A stretch of 18,590 nt of DNA, taken from positions 1 to 18,590 of the forward strand of contig DAHVXO010000250.1 in NCBI GenBank assembly GCA_027356675.1, in the 5' to 3' direction. How positions within the stretch are numbered: the stretch's first letter is position 1; every line of letters begins with the position of its first letter. This document shows positions 6,505-15,199 of the stretch, one piece after another. Source of the stretch: Symbiobacteriaceae bacterium (GTDB lineage Bacteria; Bacillota_E; Symbiobacteriia; Symbiobacteriales; Symbiobacteriaceae). The notes under the pieces were generated by a model. That model saw only the letters and a program-made list of their open reading frames with translations. It did no database searches and was not told where the DNA came from. Made by a program: the position numbers and the translations under genes.

Positions 6505-9500
6505 TCAAGCCTTCTGGATGTAGACACGGGTATCGTAGAAAGAGACGCTGCCCCCGATTGGTTCGCTGAGCGGCGTGCCGCGCAGGTTGTCGTCCAGCCG
6601 GAACAGCGGCTGGGCATGGATGCCGGTGGCACGTCGCTTGTCACCTGGCACCAGGGTACCGTCGATTTCGACGTCCGCGGAGCCGTATGCCCAGTGGCCG
6701 AAGTGGGTAGAGATCCCGACGATGCCCGGCCGGATGCCCTCAACCACCCGGACTTTGCCAGCGACGGGCTTGACGCGACCGTTGCCTAGATCCAGAACAC
6801 CACCGGGGTTAGAGCGTGAGGTTACCCGGACGAATTCGCCATCCTGCACGCCCACCTTGCGGGCGTCGATCGCATTCATAACAACGTAGTTCTCTGGAGC
6901 GACGGCCAATTGGGACCAGTAGTTCGAGATCGTCCGGGATTGGGTGCCAAAGACCTCTTTGTACGTGACCAGATGGAACTCGCCTTCGTTTTCGGCCACT
7001 GGCTTGCCCATACTGTCGGCGATGGGCTGGAAGGTCGGACCGCCAACGAAGTTCTTGCCGGTCATAGAGTGGCGGGAGTTGGCCACCTCTTCGATATAGA
7101 AGCGGTTGACACCGCCCAGCTTGGCCTTGATCGATCGGCCTTCATAGGCTGTATCCGAGCTGTCAAACCGCCCGCCGCGGTTCAACAGGTAGACCAGCTT
7201 CGGCCAGTCTTCCGGCCGCACCGCCTTGCGCCAGCGTTCCTCCGAGAAGACCGATGGCCTGAGGTGCCGGTGGGTCGTGCGGAAAAGCTCCATCTCTTCA
7301 ACCGTAGCGTCCGGCACTGCTTGTCCATCCCAGGCGATGTTGGTATAGAGCTTGAGATACCAGTCCTCTGGACGAGTAAGCTGCTGGCCCGCCTCGAATC
7401 CGTTCTTTCCGAAACCGGAAAGCTTCATTCGATCGGCGATCGCGATCATGAGCGTCTCCAGGCTCAGGTGCATTTGCTCACCGGCTACCGCTACGGTTTC
7501 GGTGAGCGGTGTGATCACCGGCTGACGGATGGCGCTGGCTTTCACCCGAGTGTGATGCGACCCCTGGGTGATGCCGAACTGCTCCAGGTACGTCAAGTCC
7601 GGGAAGATGTAGTCGGCATACATGCTGGTCTCACCGATGACGATGTCACAGGCGATGTACAGAGGAATTTTGGCAGGATCCAGGAGCGTACGCAACTGGG
7701 CCAGACCACCCGGGATGGAATACATGGGCGAGTGGATGGCCAGGAGAGCAGCCTTGATGGGGTAGGGATAGCCGTCCGCCATAGACGGGAATATCTCCTG
7801 AGCCACGTTGCCGCTAAATGGGTACCATGGACGCTTCGCGGGATAGCCGGCGAAAAGGGTCGATTCTTCGTACTGCCAACCCTCTCGGGTGAGCGGTACA
7901 CCGAAGGCGTTCAACTTACCGGGGTGAATGCTGGTGATGTTGAACGGTTGACCCTGTTTGTTGCCTTGCCAGGCATGCTGTCCACCCGGTTTGCTGGTGC
8001 CGCCCATCGCATCGAAGTTACCCACCAGCATGTTCAGTGCGATGATCGACAGCGCATTGTGCCAGCCGTTGGTGTGCTTGATTACGCCACGATAGAATTC
8101 AGCGGTCGCCTTCTTGCCGTGAGACGTAAACTCCTTGGCGACGGCAGCGATATCAACCTCGGCGATACCCGTCAACTCGGCGTACTCCGCCATCGTCCGG
8201 GTATTGGCCTCTTCCCGCAAGATCTGAAGCGGACTCTTGACGCGAATTCCGTTCACTTCGCCATCCACGAAGAGATCAGCCTCGATGGCCTTGTCAGGGT
8301 CGTTGGGGGCAAAAGCGACCGGCCTACCGCCGCTGAAGACGACCCGATCGGTCTTCGTACCGAGTCCAGCCTCGTCGCCGCGGAGGTGCATGCCAGGCTG
8401 CCCGTCCGTGACTTTGACCAGCCAGGTTGCATTCGAGAAGGCGACCTCCCCGTCTGCCTTCGCAGCCCCCAGGTTGGCGTTGCCGAGATAACGGGCGTCG
8501 TACCCCTTATGCTCCAGTATCCACCGGATCATGGCCAGGGCCAGGGCACCATCGGTACCGGGCTTGATCGGAAGCCACTTCCACGCCTTGGAGGCGATTT
8601 TTGTGAACCGGGGATCGACGACGGCCACCTTCAGGCGGCCACTCCGTAGGCCTTCGGTCACCGGCTCCGATTCCTGAACCGGCCCGTAATTCGCCTCGAA
8701 AATGATGGTTCCGAAGACCAGCAGGAACTCATTGTTGGCGTGATCCGGCCGCGGGCTCTTGGTGCCACCAGTCCACTTGCCGTCAGCGAAGGTGGATGTC
8801 GCCTTGGCCCAGGCCTTGTTGCTGGTCTGCCCGCACAGGGTGGTCTTCTCGATCCAGTTGATGCTGCCGAATGCGTTGTTCAGGAAGCTTTTGGTGAACT
8901 CGACTCGACCGTTGTGGATGCGTCCCACCTGGAAGAGGAACTGGTTATTCTTCGGTCCCAGATCCGGATGACTTGGGTCAATCAGTTTATCCAGGTTGGC
9001 GGAATGCTTCGCCTTGAACTCGGCTACGGTCATTTGTTTGGCCCGGAGCTTGGCTACATCGGCGGCCATGGCTTTGGAGACAGCCGAGTCCCGCAATACT
9101 GCAACATCCTGCAAGCCCTCGATATGCCTGTCCTCGCCGATGTGGGCAAACAACTTGCCGCCGTTAACAATCTCATCTACAGCCTTATCGAAAGGAATGG
9201 TCTGCCACTTTCCCGATCCCCGCGGACCAGCCCGCTTCAGAACCTTGCGCAAGCGATACGGATCGTAGACCGTCTGGATGCCGGCCTGACCCTTGGGACA
9301 AAGCTTACCATCGTACGTAACCGCATCGGTGGGCCTGACCGTCATGGGCAGGTTGGGCAACATGGTCATGGCACTGTAGGGGTTTCCGTCGATCTTGGCG
9401 ACGACGCCATCTTGAATCTTCGTCTTGATGGAGCAGGCCACCGTACAGTTCAGACACGCCGTATAGAGTACGTTTTCGGGCTTGGACAGATCGTAGGCGG

Positions 9501-9648
9501 TGCCTTCCTGGCCTTGGTGAGAGCCCGTACGAACTTTGTCAAAAACCGCGTCGGCGCCGCCGGCCACCAGGGCTGCACCGCCCAGCAAGGCGGAGGTCTT
9601 GATCAAATCGCGCCTGGTCAGGCGCACTTCTCCAGTCGGCTCGCTCAT
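6505..9648 (-). CDS. ttrA: Molybdopterin oxidoreductase catalytic subunit, tetrathionate-reductase (TtrA) type
   Basis: A 1047-residue DMSO-reductase-superfamily subunit. The N-terminus has a twin-arginine signal (TRRDLIKTS, then a hydrophobic stretch), so the folded enzyme is exported by Tat. The [4Fe-4S] site is CLNCTVAC plus LCPKGQ (Cys65, Cys68, Cys72, Cys117). TTLCGQTSNKAW (Cys272) is the probable Mo-ligand region. Segments such as GKWQTIPFD, HPDLGPKNNQ, EFTSHGKKA, NRGGRFDSSD and RHSMTGKNFVGGP resemble Salmonella TtrA as recalled, and the length matches (about 1020). Selenate- and arsenate-reductase relatives share this architecture, so the acceptor is not certain. The ATG at 9648 overlaps the upstream nrfD-like stop as ATGA behind GGAGGTG; an open extension to 9747 is rejected because it lies within the preceding gene. 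It would take electrons from the ferredoxin subunit outside the membrane. Confidence 0.88.
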   Translation of the reverse strand: MSEPTGEVRLTRRDLIKTSALLGGAALVAGGADAVFDKVRTGSHQGQEGTAYDLSKPENVLYTACLNCTVACSIKTKIQDGVVAKIDGNPYSAMTMLPNLPMTVRPTDAVTYDGKLCPKGQAGIQTVYDPYRLRKVLKRAGPRGSGKWQTIPFDKAVDEIVNGGKLFAHIGEDRHIEGLQDVAVLRDSAVSKAMAADVAKLRAKQMTVAEFKAKHSANLDKLIDPSHPDLGPKNNQFLFQVGRIHNGRVEFTKSFLNNAFGSINWIEKTTLCGQTSNKAWAKATSTFADGKWTGGTKSPRPDHANNEFLLVFGTIIFEANYGPVQESEPVTEGLRSGRLKVAVVDPRFTKIASKAWKWLPIKPGTDGALALAMIRWILEHKGYDARYLGNANLGAAKADGEVAFSNATWLVKVTDGQPGMHLRGDEAGLGTKTDRVVFSGGRPVAFAPNDPDKAIEADLFVDGEVNGIRVKSPLQILREEANTRTMAEYAELTGIAEVDIAAVAKEFTSHGKKATAEFYRGVIKHTNGWHNALSIIALNMLVGNFDAMGGTSKPGGQHAWQGNKQGQPFNITSIHPGKLNAFGVPLTREGWQYEESTLFAGYPAKRPWYPFSGNVAQEIFPSMADGYPYPIKAALLAIHSPMYSIPGGLAQLRTLLDPAKIPLYIACDIVIGETSMYADYIFPDLTYLEQFGITQGSHHTRVKASAIRQPVITPLTETVAVAGEQMHLSLETLMIAIADRMKLSGFGKNGFEAGQQLTRPEDWYLKLYTNIAWDGQAVPDATVEEMELFRTTHRHLRPSVFSEERWRKAVRPEDWPKLVYLLNRGGRFDSSDTAYEGRSIKAKLGGVNRFYIEEVANSRHSMTGKNFVGGPTFQPIADSMGKPVAENEGEFHLVTYKEVFGTQSRTISNYWSQLAVAPENYVVMNAIDARKVGVQDGEFVRVTSRSNPGGVLDLGNGRVKPVAGKVRVVEGIRPGIVGISTHFGHWAYGSADVEIDGTLVPGDKRRATGIHAQPLFRLDDNLRGTPLSEPIGGSVSFYDTRVYIQKA

Positions 9649-10781
9649 CTTTGCGCCACCTCCTGCTTCCGTTCGGTGATGACTCGCTCGTAGATCACGC
9701 TGAAGACCAGCATGGTGAAAGCGACTACGCCCATGGCTACCAGCCACTCCATCCGATTCGGGGTATAGCTGTACTGCAAGCGGGCATCCACGTAGGCCCG
9801 GCGCAGACCCTCAAACTGCGGCACGATGTACGCCGGTATCACGAGGTTCATCCGAACCGCAAGGATGCCGACCACGGCCGATATACCGGCGATACCCATC
9901 CAGACTGTAGACTTGCGGGTCGCGGGCAGGGCCACCAACAGCATCGGAACCAGGAAACCGAAACCCATTTGACCAATCCAGAATACGAACCAGAAGCGTT
10001 CGGTCAGGGCGATCAGAGCGCCAGCCTCTTCGGGGATCCCGCTGTAAAGTCCCACCAGGAACTCAGAAGCGACGAGCAGCCCGTCGATGGTCAGAAAGAG
10101 CGTCATTAGCTGGGCGAGAGTCCTGACCATGGCCGGCTTCTCGGCATCGCGCGGTCCCAGGATGGCCCATAGAAAGGTGACCAGAGCGGCCCCGGAGGCG
10201 AGGGCGGAGACAATGAAGATAATCGGCAACAACCCAGAGTTCCAGTAAGGTCTTCCCACTGCCAGGGCGAAGATCGAACCAGTGCCGCCGTGAACACCAA
10301 TGGCCACTGGGAGTCCCACGATGCCCAACAGCTGAACCCAGGCTTTTGCTTTAGGGCTTCGGGAGAAGGAGAGCAACCACAGTTCCATCAGGATGATGCC
10401 GGCATAGATCACATAGAGGAAGATTTCCCATTCCAACACCGACCGGAAGTTGCGGTAAACCAGGGTGTGCCAGAAGCGGGCAGGGTGCCCGAGATCGATC
10501 ATAATGAACGTCATGCCGGCGCCCAGGGAGCACAGGGCAGAGAGCAAGGCCAGCCGCCCCACTCGCTCCAGGCGAGCCATTCCGAAGACGTAGATGAGCG
10601 TGGAGAGCAGGAACGAACCAGCCGAGAGACCGATGAAGAAGATATAGAAAGCAACCCAGAGGCCCCAGCTAACGTAACTGGTCAGAGCGGTTATTCGGAG
10701 GCCCTCGGTCAGGCGGACCCAGATGCCCCAGAACCCCAGGCCGGATAGCAGTACGAGTAACAGGTAATACAGCCGCCGCAT
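9645..10781 (-). CDS. ttrC: NrfD/PsrC-family membrane subunit, quinol-oxidising (TtrC-like)
   Basis: A 378-residue integral membrane protein with about nine or ten helices. Polysulfide-reductase PsrC/NrfD-type segments are visible: GLSAGSFLLSTLIYVFG, IMIDLGHPARFWH, VHGGTGSIFALAVGRPYW and PAYIVPQFEGL. This family anchors molybdoenzymes and passes electrons from menaquinol to the ferredoxin subunit. Two adjacent ATG codons exist (10784 and 10781). The second stands six bases after GAGGTG and is preferred; longer upstream frames overlap the ferredoxin gene and lack conservation. The stop overlaps the start of the catalytic subunit gene. The protein has few charged residues apart from those at loop ends, and its C-terminus ends in the cytoplasmic-type RVITERKQE. 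Confidence 0.9.
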   Translation of the reverse strand: MRRLYYLLLVLLSGLGFWGIWVRLTEGLRITALTSYVSWGLWVAFYIFFIGLSAGSFLLSTLIYVFGMARLERVGRLALLSALCSLGAGMTFIMIDLGHPARFWHTLVYRNFRSVLEWEIFLYVIYAGIILMELWLLSFSRSPKAKAWVQLLGIVGLPVAIGVHGGTGSIFALAVGRPYWNSGLLPIIFIVSALASGAALVTFLWAILGPRDAEKPAMVRTLAQLMTLFLTIDGLLVASEFLVGLYSGIPEEAGALIALTERFWFVFWIGQMGFGFLVPMLLVALPATRKSTVWMGIAGISAVVGILAVRMNLVIPAYIVPQFEGLRRAYVDARLQYSYTPNRMEWLVAMGVVAFTMLVFSVIYERVITERKQEVAQR

Positions 10782-10798
10782 CATCGTCACCTCGCTTG

Positions 10799-11515
10799 TT
10801 ATGTCAGGTAGTAGACGCTGGGGTGCGTACCGAGCTCTTCCTTCAAGCGCATCACCCGCGGACTCTTGATCAGTTCGCTGACCAGACTCCTGGGATTGTT
10901 GGCATCGCCGAAGTACGTGGCTCTGCCCAAGCAGGTGGTGACACAGGCTGGAAGCATCCCTTCGTTCAGCCTGTGAAGGCAGAAATGGCACTTCCTTGCG
11001 TTGGCTACCGGCGAGGCATCATGCTTACGGCTGCGGGAGATGCCGTACTCAAACGCTGCCAAGTCCTCGTAAGGCTGGTACTCCGGCGTCCCATCCGTGT
11101 AGCGTTCGCCCCAATCGAAGGTGCGGGCGCCATAGGGGCAGGCAGCGATGCAGTAGCGACAGCCGATGCATGTCTCGTAGTCAATAGCCACGACCCCGTC
11201 GGGGCGTTTGTACGAGGCTCCCACTGGACAGACCTTGACACATGGCGGGAACTCGCACTGCATGCAGGGCCGGGGCAGAAAACTTCGGGACACGTTGGGA
11301 TAGGTGCCGGATTCCATGTCCATGACGGGTCGGTAGACCACACCGGGGGGCAGCTTGTTCTCGGCCTTGCATGACACGGTACACGCCGTACAGCCCGTGC
11401 ACTTGCCCAGGTCAATGACCATGACCCACCTGCGCTGATCCACCGGCTTTTTCACGGCCTCGGCAAGATCCCGATGCATGCGAATAATCAGCTCATCCTG
11501 TGGGAAATCGACCAT
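10799..11515 (-). CDS. ttrB: Four-cluster [4Fe-4S] ferredoxin subunit of the reductase (TtrB-like)
   Basis: A 238-residue electron-transfer subunit of the DmsB/PhsB/TtrB type. Four cysteine groups are visible in order: [49 protein letters not shown] and CHFC...ACVTTC, giving four [4Fe-4S] clusters. The motif [17 protein letters not shown] is classic for this family. No signal peptide is present. Such subunits usually cross the membrane bound to their Tat-exported partner, which fits the twin-arginine signal of the catalytic subunit. The ATG at 11515 stands five bases after GGAGGTGA; the open frame continues to 11704 without conservation and through a terminator hairpin, so the longer form is rejected. 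It is the first gene of the structural operon ttrB-ttrC-ttrA. Confidence 0.93.
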   Translation of the reverse strand: MVDFPQDELIIRMHRDLAEAVKKPVDQRRWVMVIDLGKCTGCTACTVSCKAENKLPPGVVYRPVMDMESGTYPNVSRSFLPRPCMQCEFPPCVKVCPVGASYKRPDGVVAIDYETCIGCRYCIAACPYGARTFDWGERYTDGTPEYQPYEDLAAFEYGISRSRKHDASPVANARKCHFCLHRLNEGMLPACVTTCLGRATYFGDANNPRSLVSELIKSPRVMRLKEELGTHPSVYYLT

Positions 11516-11595
11516 GCGGTTCACCTCCGCAGATTCTTCGTTTCCATTCTGCCATGGCGCGACAAGAAGTCCCATCGGGGATTGGCCGCTCTTTC

Positions 11596-11614
11596 TGTCG
11601 GGCTTTCCCTGACA
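11596..11614. promoter_or_regulatory. Inverted repeat upstream of the reductase operon, candidate regulator site
   Basis: TGTC-GGG-CTTT-CCC-T-GACA is a near-perfect dyad with one unpaired base, about 80-100 bases before the ttrB-like start and just past the hairpin that ends the response-regulator gene. NarL-family regulators bind dyads upstream of their targets, so it is a candidate site for the neighbouring response regulator. It could instead be an RNA hairpin. No convincing -35/-10 pair was found in 11516-11620. Confidence 0.35.
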
Positions 11615-11622
11615 AGCAAGAA

Positions 11623-11647
11623 CGCCCCCGCCTTTAGGCGAGGGGCG
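11623..11647 (-). terminator. Terminator after the response-regulator gene
   Basis: On the minus strand CGCCCC-T-CGCC, loop TAAA, then GGCGGGGGCG gives a 10-bp stem with one bulged base, followed by TTCTTGCTTG. It lies 38 bases after the stop of the regulator gene and before the ttrB-like gene, so regulatory and structural genes are probably separate transcripts. Confidence 0.7.
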
Positions 11648-11684
11648 AAAGAGATGCGCCGTATGGCTCTTTGGTGCCAGAAGT

Positions 11685-12341
11685 CTATCCCTGGCCGTCC
11701 GCAAGCAGGCCCAGTGAGCGGGCGTACCGGACCAGATCGGACCGACGCCGCAAACCGATCTTATCCGTAATCCGGGCCTTGTATGTCTCCGCAGTCTTGA
11801 TGCTGACCGATAGTCGCTCAGCGACTTCCCGATTGGTATAGCCCAGGGCGATCAACCGGAGCGTCTCACGCTCCCGCTCCGAGAGCTGCCCCCCTCTGGT
11901 CGTCTCCCCACCAGGTGAATGGAGCACCACCTCATCTACGAGCAAGCGTGTCATGCTGGGGTGGAGATAGAGTTCCCCACGGGCCACGGCCTTCACGGCG
12001 CCGAAGAGTTCCGTGTCGGCTGCCTTCTTGACCAGATAGCCCCCTGCGCCCGCCTTCAGCATCTGGCGCAGGTAGCCTTCATCATCGTGTTGGGTCAGGG
12101 CGAGAACCTTGGTACCCGGCGCCTGCCGACGAATCTCCCGAGTCGCCTCCACGCCGCCTATTCCCGGCATGCCGATATCCATAAGCACCACGTCCGGTTT
12201 CAGGCTGACAGCCTGCCGTACGGCTTCGAACCCATCTGCAGCCTCACCAACGACGCTAAAGTCGCTGTGGCCTGCCAGAAGTGCGGCCAGCCCCGATCGG
12301 AAGAGGGCGTGGTCATCAGCCAACAGTATGCGGATCGGCAT
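11685..12341 (-). CDS. ttrR: NarL/FixJ-type response regulator (TtrR-like)
   Basis: A 218-residue two-domain regulator. The receiver domain (about 1-120) shows ILLADDH (Asp9, Asp10), the phosphorylation site [10 protein letters not shown] (Asp55), LALTQHDD and GYLVKKA (the conserved Lys). The C-terminal LuxR-type helix-turn-helix (about 150-210) shows [28 protein letters not shown] and [10 protein letters not shown]. The ATG at 12341 follows GGAGGA at good spacing; an ATG at 12368 is less well placed. It overlaps the histidine-kinase gene by 26 bases, so the two are translated together. By position it should be phosphorylated by that kinase and activate the reductase operon, as TtrR does in Salmonella. 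Confidence 0.93.
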   Translation of the reverse strand: MPIRILLADDHALFRSGLAALLAGHSDFSVVGEAADGFEAVRQAVSLKPDVVLMDIGMPGIGGVEATREIRRQAPGTKVLALTQHDDEGYLRQMLKAGAGGYLVKKAADTELFGAVKAVARGELYLHPSMTRLLVDEVVLHSPGGETTRGGQLSERERETLRLIALGYTNREVAERLSVSIKTAETYKARITDKIGLRRRSDLVRYARSLGLLADGQG

Positions 12342-14202
12342 CGGGGGTTCCTCCTTCTCGTTCGGCACTGGGCACCCGCAGAAAGACCGTGGTGCCCTGG
12401 CCGGGGCCGGATTCGATCGTCAGGGTACCCCCGACCAAATGGGCACGCTCCTTCATCCCTGATAGGCCCAGTCGCGTTCCGGCGTTGGCGGCTGTAGTTA
12501 CGTCAAAGCCCGAGCCGTTATCCTCAACGACAGCGATCACCATGGGACCCTGTCGTTCAAGTACCACGCTAATCTCTGTCGCCGATGCGTGCTGAATGGC
12601 GTTGGCCAGCGCCTCCTGGATGATCCGGTAGACCGCCGTTTCGAGGTCAGGGGGGAGCCGTTCTTCGCCGAGTCCAACCATGTCAAGATCGATGTCCAGC
12701 CCGGTCTGGGTCGCCTGCTCCTGGATGTGGCGGGAAAGGGCCGCCTTGAGGCCCAGGTCGTCGAGCGCCAAGGGACGTAGCCGCCGGGCCATCTGGTGGA
12801 CCGCGTCCAGCGTCATAACCAGTCGGTTTCGCAGATCCTTGATGTTCGTGGCCAGTTCGTCGAGGGACTTGGCTTCCTCTACGGACCGAAGGCCCAGCAT
12901 CAATGACGTCAGGGACTGGCTCGTCTCGTCGTGGAGTTCTCGTGAGATTCGCCGCCGCTCATCTTCCTGGGCGGCTACGGTGCGGTCAAAAAGGTGGGTC
13001 AGCACCTGTTGCTTATCCGTCAGCTCGGACAGCAGCCGGGCGTTCTCCAGGGCGACTGTCAGGTGGTTGCCAACCGTTTGCAGAAAGTGCCGACAACGCT
13101 CCAACGTCAGGCGCTCTGGGTCGGCGGAGACCACGAGCGCGCCGACCGGCCGTTCACCGGCAAGCAACGGTACTACCGCCTGCGAACCTGCGATCACCAC
13201 TGCCTGATTACGAACGGCCTCAGCTAACAGCTCGTGAAGCGACGAGTCCGGCTCAGGGAACCATGACTCCCGATCCGGCTGCCACAGCAGCACCCGTGCG
13301 CTGTCCAATTCAAGACGGTGTGCAATCAGGCGGGAGGCAAGGGAAGGCAGCGCATCAATGTGATAGAGCCTGTTCAGACTGGCAGTCACGTCATTGAGAG
13401 AGACCAGTTCGGCGTTGTCCCGAAGCACCTGCTGGTTAAACCGCCGGATGTCCCCGTACTGCGAGGCGATGCGGTCCGTCATGGCGTTGAAAGCCATGCT
13501 CAGGCGGCCAATGTCGTCTCCGGCCAAAACAGGGGCCTTGACTGAGAGGTCGCCGGCGGCAACCTGCTGGGTGGCAACGACCAGAGACTTGATCGGCCGG
13601 ACCAGAATGTGGCTGAGCATGTATGTGGACCAGACGCCCAGCAGGGATACGCCCAGGGTCGCGAGCAGCAACTGTGCCGTCTGCTTGTTCAGTTCAGACT
13701 GCAGTGCTTGCTCCGACATACCGACCCGCACGATCCCACCCATGCCCCCAAAGAGGGGAAAGGCGATATCGCGGATCATCCCCTCTTCCGTGCGGATGGG
13801 TATGACGTTGGATTCGCCGCGCAATCCCACGGTATTGGCAAAGACCAACCCGACTGGGATGCGTCGCCGGAAGGTATCGCCTAGAACCTCTGCCTGCTGA
13901 GAAATGACCAGAACGTACCGCACGTCGGGGTTGACCTGCCGGGTCTCCTCCAGCAGGCCGTGGAGAATAAATTCGTTGCCCATTAGCACCGGTTCAAGGG
14001 CCCGAGTTGCCACGCCTTCTGCGATGGTCAGGCCCCGGGACTCCAACTGCTTGACCAGCAGGAGCTTGGTAGAGGTTCGCAGGTAAAGGGTAAAACCGAG
14101 TCCAAAGAAAATGGTGAGGCCCACGACCATACCCATGATCTTCCCGGTGATGCTGGTGCCGTCCGCCAGGCGCAGAAAAGTATGGCGCAATTTAGCGATC
14201 AT
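12316..14202 (-). CDS. Membrane histidine kinase with extracytoplasmic sensor, HAMP and GAF domains (TtrS-like kinase half)
   Basis: A 628-residue sensor kinase. A membrane helix (about 22-42) leads to an outside sensor region (about 43-175) of single-Cache-like size, a second helix (about 178-200), a HAMP domain (200-252, RPIKSLVVATQQVAAGDLSV), a GAF-like domain (about 290-390), a HisKA_3 dimerisation helix with RRRISRELHDE (His424) and a HATPase domain (NAIQHA, EDNGSGFD, GLSGMKERA). The HisKA_3/HATPase set pairs with NarL-type regulators such as the one it overlaps. Its ATG lies inside the end of the PhnD-like gene (11-base overlap) behind GGAGGAAG. Salmonella TtrS fuses a PhnD-like sensor to its kinase; here that sensor is a separate lipoprotein upstream. 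It probably senses the loaded binding protein through its outside domain. Confidence 0.9.
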   Translation of the reverse strand: MIAKLRHTFLRLADGTSITGKIMGMVVGLTIFFGLGFTLYLRTSTKLLLVKQLESRGLTIAEGVATRALEPVLMGNEFILHGLLEETRQVNPDVRYVLVISQQAEVLGDTFRRRIPVGLVFANTVGLRGESNVIPIRTEEGMIRDIAFPLFGGMGGIVRVGMSEQALQSELNKQTAQLLLATLGVSLLGVWSTYMLSHILVRPIKSLVVATQQVAAGDLSVKAPVLAGDDIGRLSMAFNAMTDRIASQYGDIRRFNQQVLRDNAELVSLNDVTASLNRLYHIDALPSLASRLIAHRLELDSARVLLWQPDRESWFPEPDSSLHELLAEAVRNQAVVIAGSQAVVPLLAGERPVGALVVSADPERLTLERCRHFLQTVGNHLTVALENARLLSELTDKQQVLTHLFDRTVAAQEDERRRISRELHDETSQSLTSLMLGLRSVEEAKSLDELATNIKDLRNRLVMTLDAVHQMARRLRPLALDDLGLKAALSRHIQEQATQTGLDIDLDMVGLGEERLPPDLETAVYRIIQEALANAIQHASATEISVVLERQGPMVIAVVEDNGSGFDVTTAANAGTRLGLSGMKERAHLVGGTLTIESGPGQGTTVFLRVPSAEREGGTPDADPHTVG

Positions 14203-15070
14203 GACGCTCTTCCTCCGCCGGGGGCATTACCAGCCGTTCCATCATCAGCCCTGCCAGGACTCGCCGCCCTTGCGCCGTGTCCGACATGGTCACGAGCGTT
14301 TTTTGCAGCAGTAGCCTTTGGGCATAAGGCTGGTCGGGGCGAGTAACGAAGACCATGAAACCCGGAGTCTCAAAGCGCGCGACGACTCTGAGTCTGCCAT
14401 CCATCTCCGGATGACGACTCAGGTAAGCCCTGTACCAGTAGGCATCGACCAGGGCTCCGTCTACCACGCGTCCGACCAAAGCCTCCACGGAGCCGTCGTG
14501 GCTGAAGGTGTAAACGATGCGGCTGTAAAACGATTCGGGGGAAAGTCCTTGTCCGGTCAGCCACTCTCGAAGCGCAAGGTGACCCGAGTAGGAGAGCGGA
14601 TCAGTGAAGGCAAAGGCCCTGTCCTTCAGGTCCTTTGGACTTTGAGCGAGGCTGTCCGTTCGAACCAGAACGAGGGAAATGCTGCGGGTCGTTCCGTCTA
14701 CCTGTCCCAGCGCCAACGGTTGCATCCCAGACTGCTTCTGACCCGCCTTGAACCCCCCGTACCCCACTAAAGCCAAATCTACCGCCCCGGTGCGGACAAG
14801 GTCGTTCAGTTCGGGGTAGGACTTGCGGAGCACCAGACTTGCGGGTAACTTCATTTCACGGCCCAGATAATCGGCAAGACTACGGTACGCCGTAAAACTC
14901 TCCTTGGGCGACAGGACTGTTACCACGCCAATCCTGAGCGTCTCACCGGATTGAGCCGGTGGGGCGAATTCTTCGACGTGGTCAAAACGTATTTGCACCG
15001 CTCTTGTTCCCGTGCACCCCGCTAAGACAGACATGGTGAGTAGCAGTAAGCATCCGATGGCTCGCTTCAA
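14192..15070 (-). CDS. PhnD-family substrate-binding lipoprotein, sensor partner of the kinase
   Basis: A protein of about 290 residues. An N-terminal lipoprotein signal ends LLLTMSVLAGC, so it is held on the outer face of the membrane. The rest is a type-2 periplasmic-binding fold of the PhnD family: LRIGVVTVLSP, FTAYRSLADYLG, GAVDLALVGYGGF, DLKDRAFAFTDPLSYSG and VVDGALVDAYWY. PhnD-type proteins bind phosphonates or oxyanions, and versions serve as sensors in TtrS (tetrathionate), AioX (arsenite) and ArrX. No transporter genes accompany it, and it overlaps the kinase gene, so sensing rather than uptake is likely. The TTG at 15070 has AGGTGA upstream and yields an MKRAIG-type signal; a GTG at 15079 with a weak ribosome site is the alternative. 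The ligand is unknown. Confidence 0.88.
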   Translation of the reverse strand: MKRAIGCLLLLTMSVLAGCTGTRAVQIRFDHVEEFAPPAQSGETLRIGVVTVLSPKESFTAYRSLADYLGREMKLPASLVLRKSYPELNDLVRTGAVDLALVGYGGFKAGQKQSGMQPLALGQVDGTTRSISLVLVRTDSLAQSPKDLKDRAFAFTDPLSYSGHLALREWLTGQGLSPESFYSRIVYTFSHDGSVEALVGRVVDGALVDAYWYRAYLSRHPEMDGRLRVVARFETPGFMVFVTRPDQPYAQRLLLQKTLVTMSDTAQGRRVLAGLMMERLVMPPAEEERHDR

Positions 15071-15151
15071 ACAGATCACCTGGCTGCTCAGTTCGAGACG
15101 AGCGTTGAAACTCCTGTGCCGATTCTCAACCGCGACTGTTCAATCATGGAC

Positions 15152-15165
15152 CAGGTTACAGGTTA
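15152..15165. repeat. Tandem 7-base repeat upstream of the PhnD-like gene
   Basis: CAGGTTA occurs twice without a gap (15152-15158, 15159-15165), in the 120-base leader of the sensor operon. A regulator half-site pair is possible; no convincing promoter was recognised next to it. Confidence 0.35.
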
Positions 15166-15199
15166 GACCGTCTGAAGCCCAGCGCACTGGTTATGGCTG

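Noticed and set aside
6910..9693. Long plus-strand open frames (6910-8649 and 8740-9693) opposite the reductase gene
   Set aside because: They are antisense to a strongly conserved molybdoenzyme, have no recognisable domain or ribosome site, and arise from the high-GC codon use of the true gene.
9649..9747. N-terminal extension of the reductase catalytic subunit
   Set aside because: It would displace the Tat signal from the N-terminus and lies inside the nrfD-like gene; ATG 9648 has GGAGGTG.
11516..11704. N-terminal extension of the ferredoxin subunit
   Set aside because: It would span a terminator hairpin and shows no conserved residues; ATG 11515 has GGAGGTGA.
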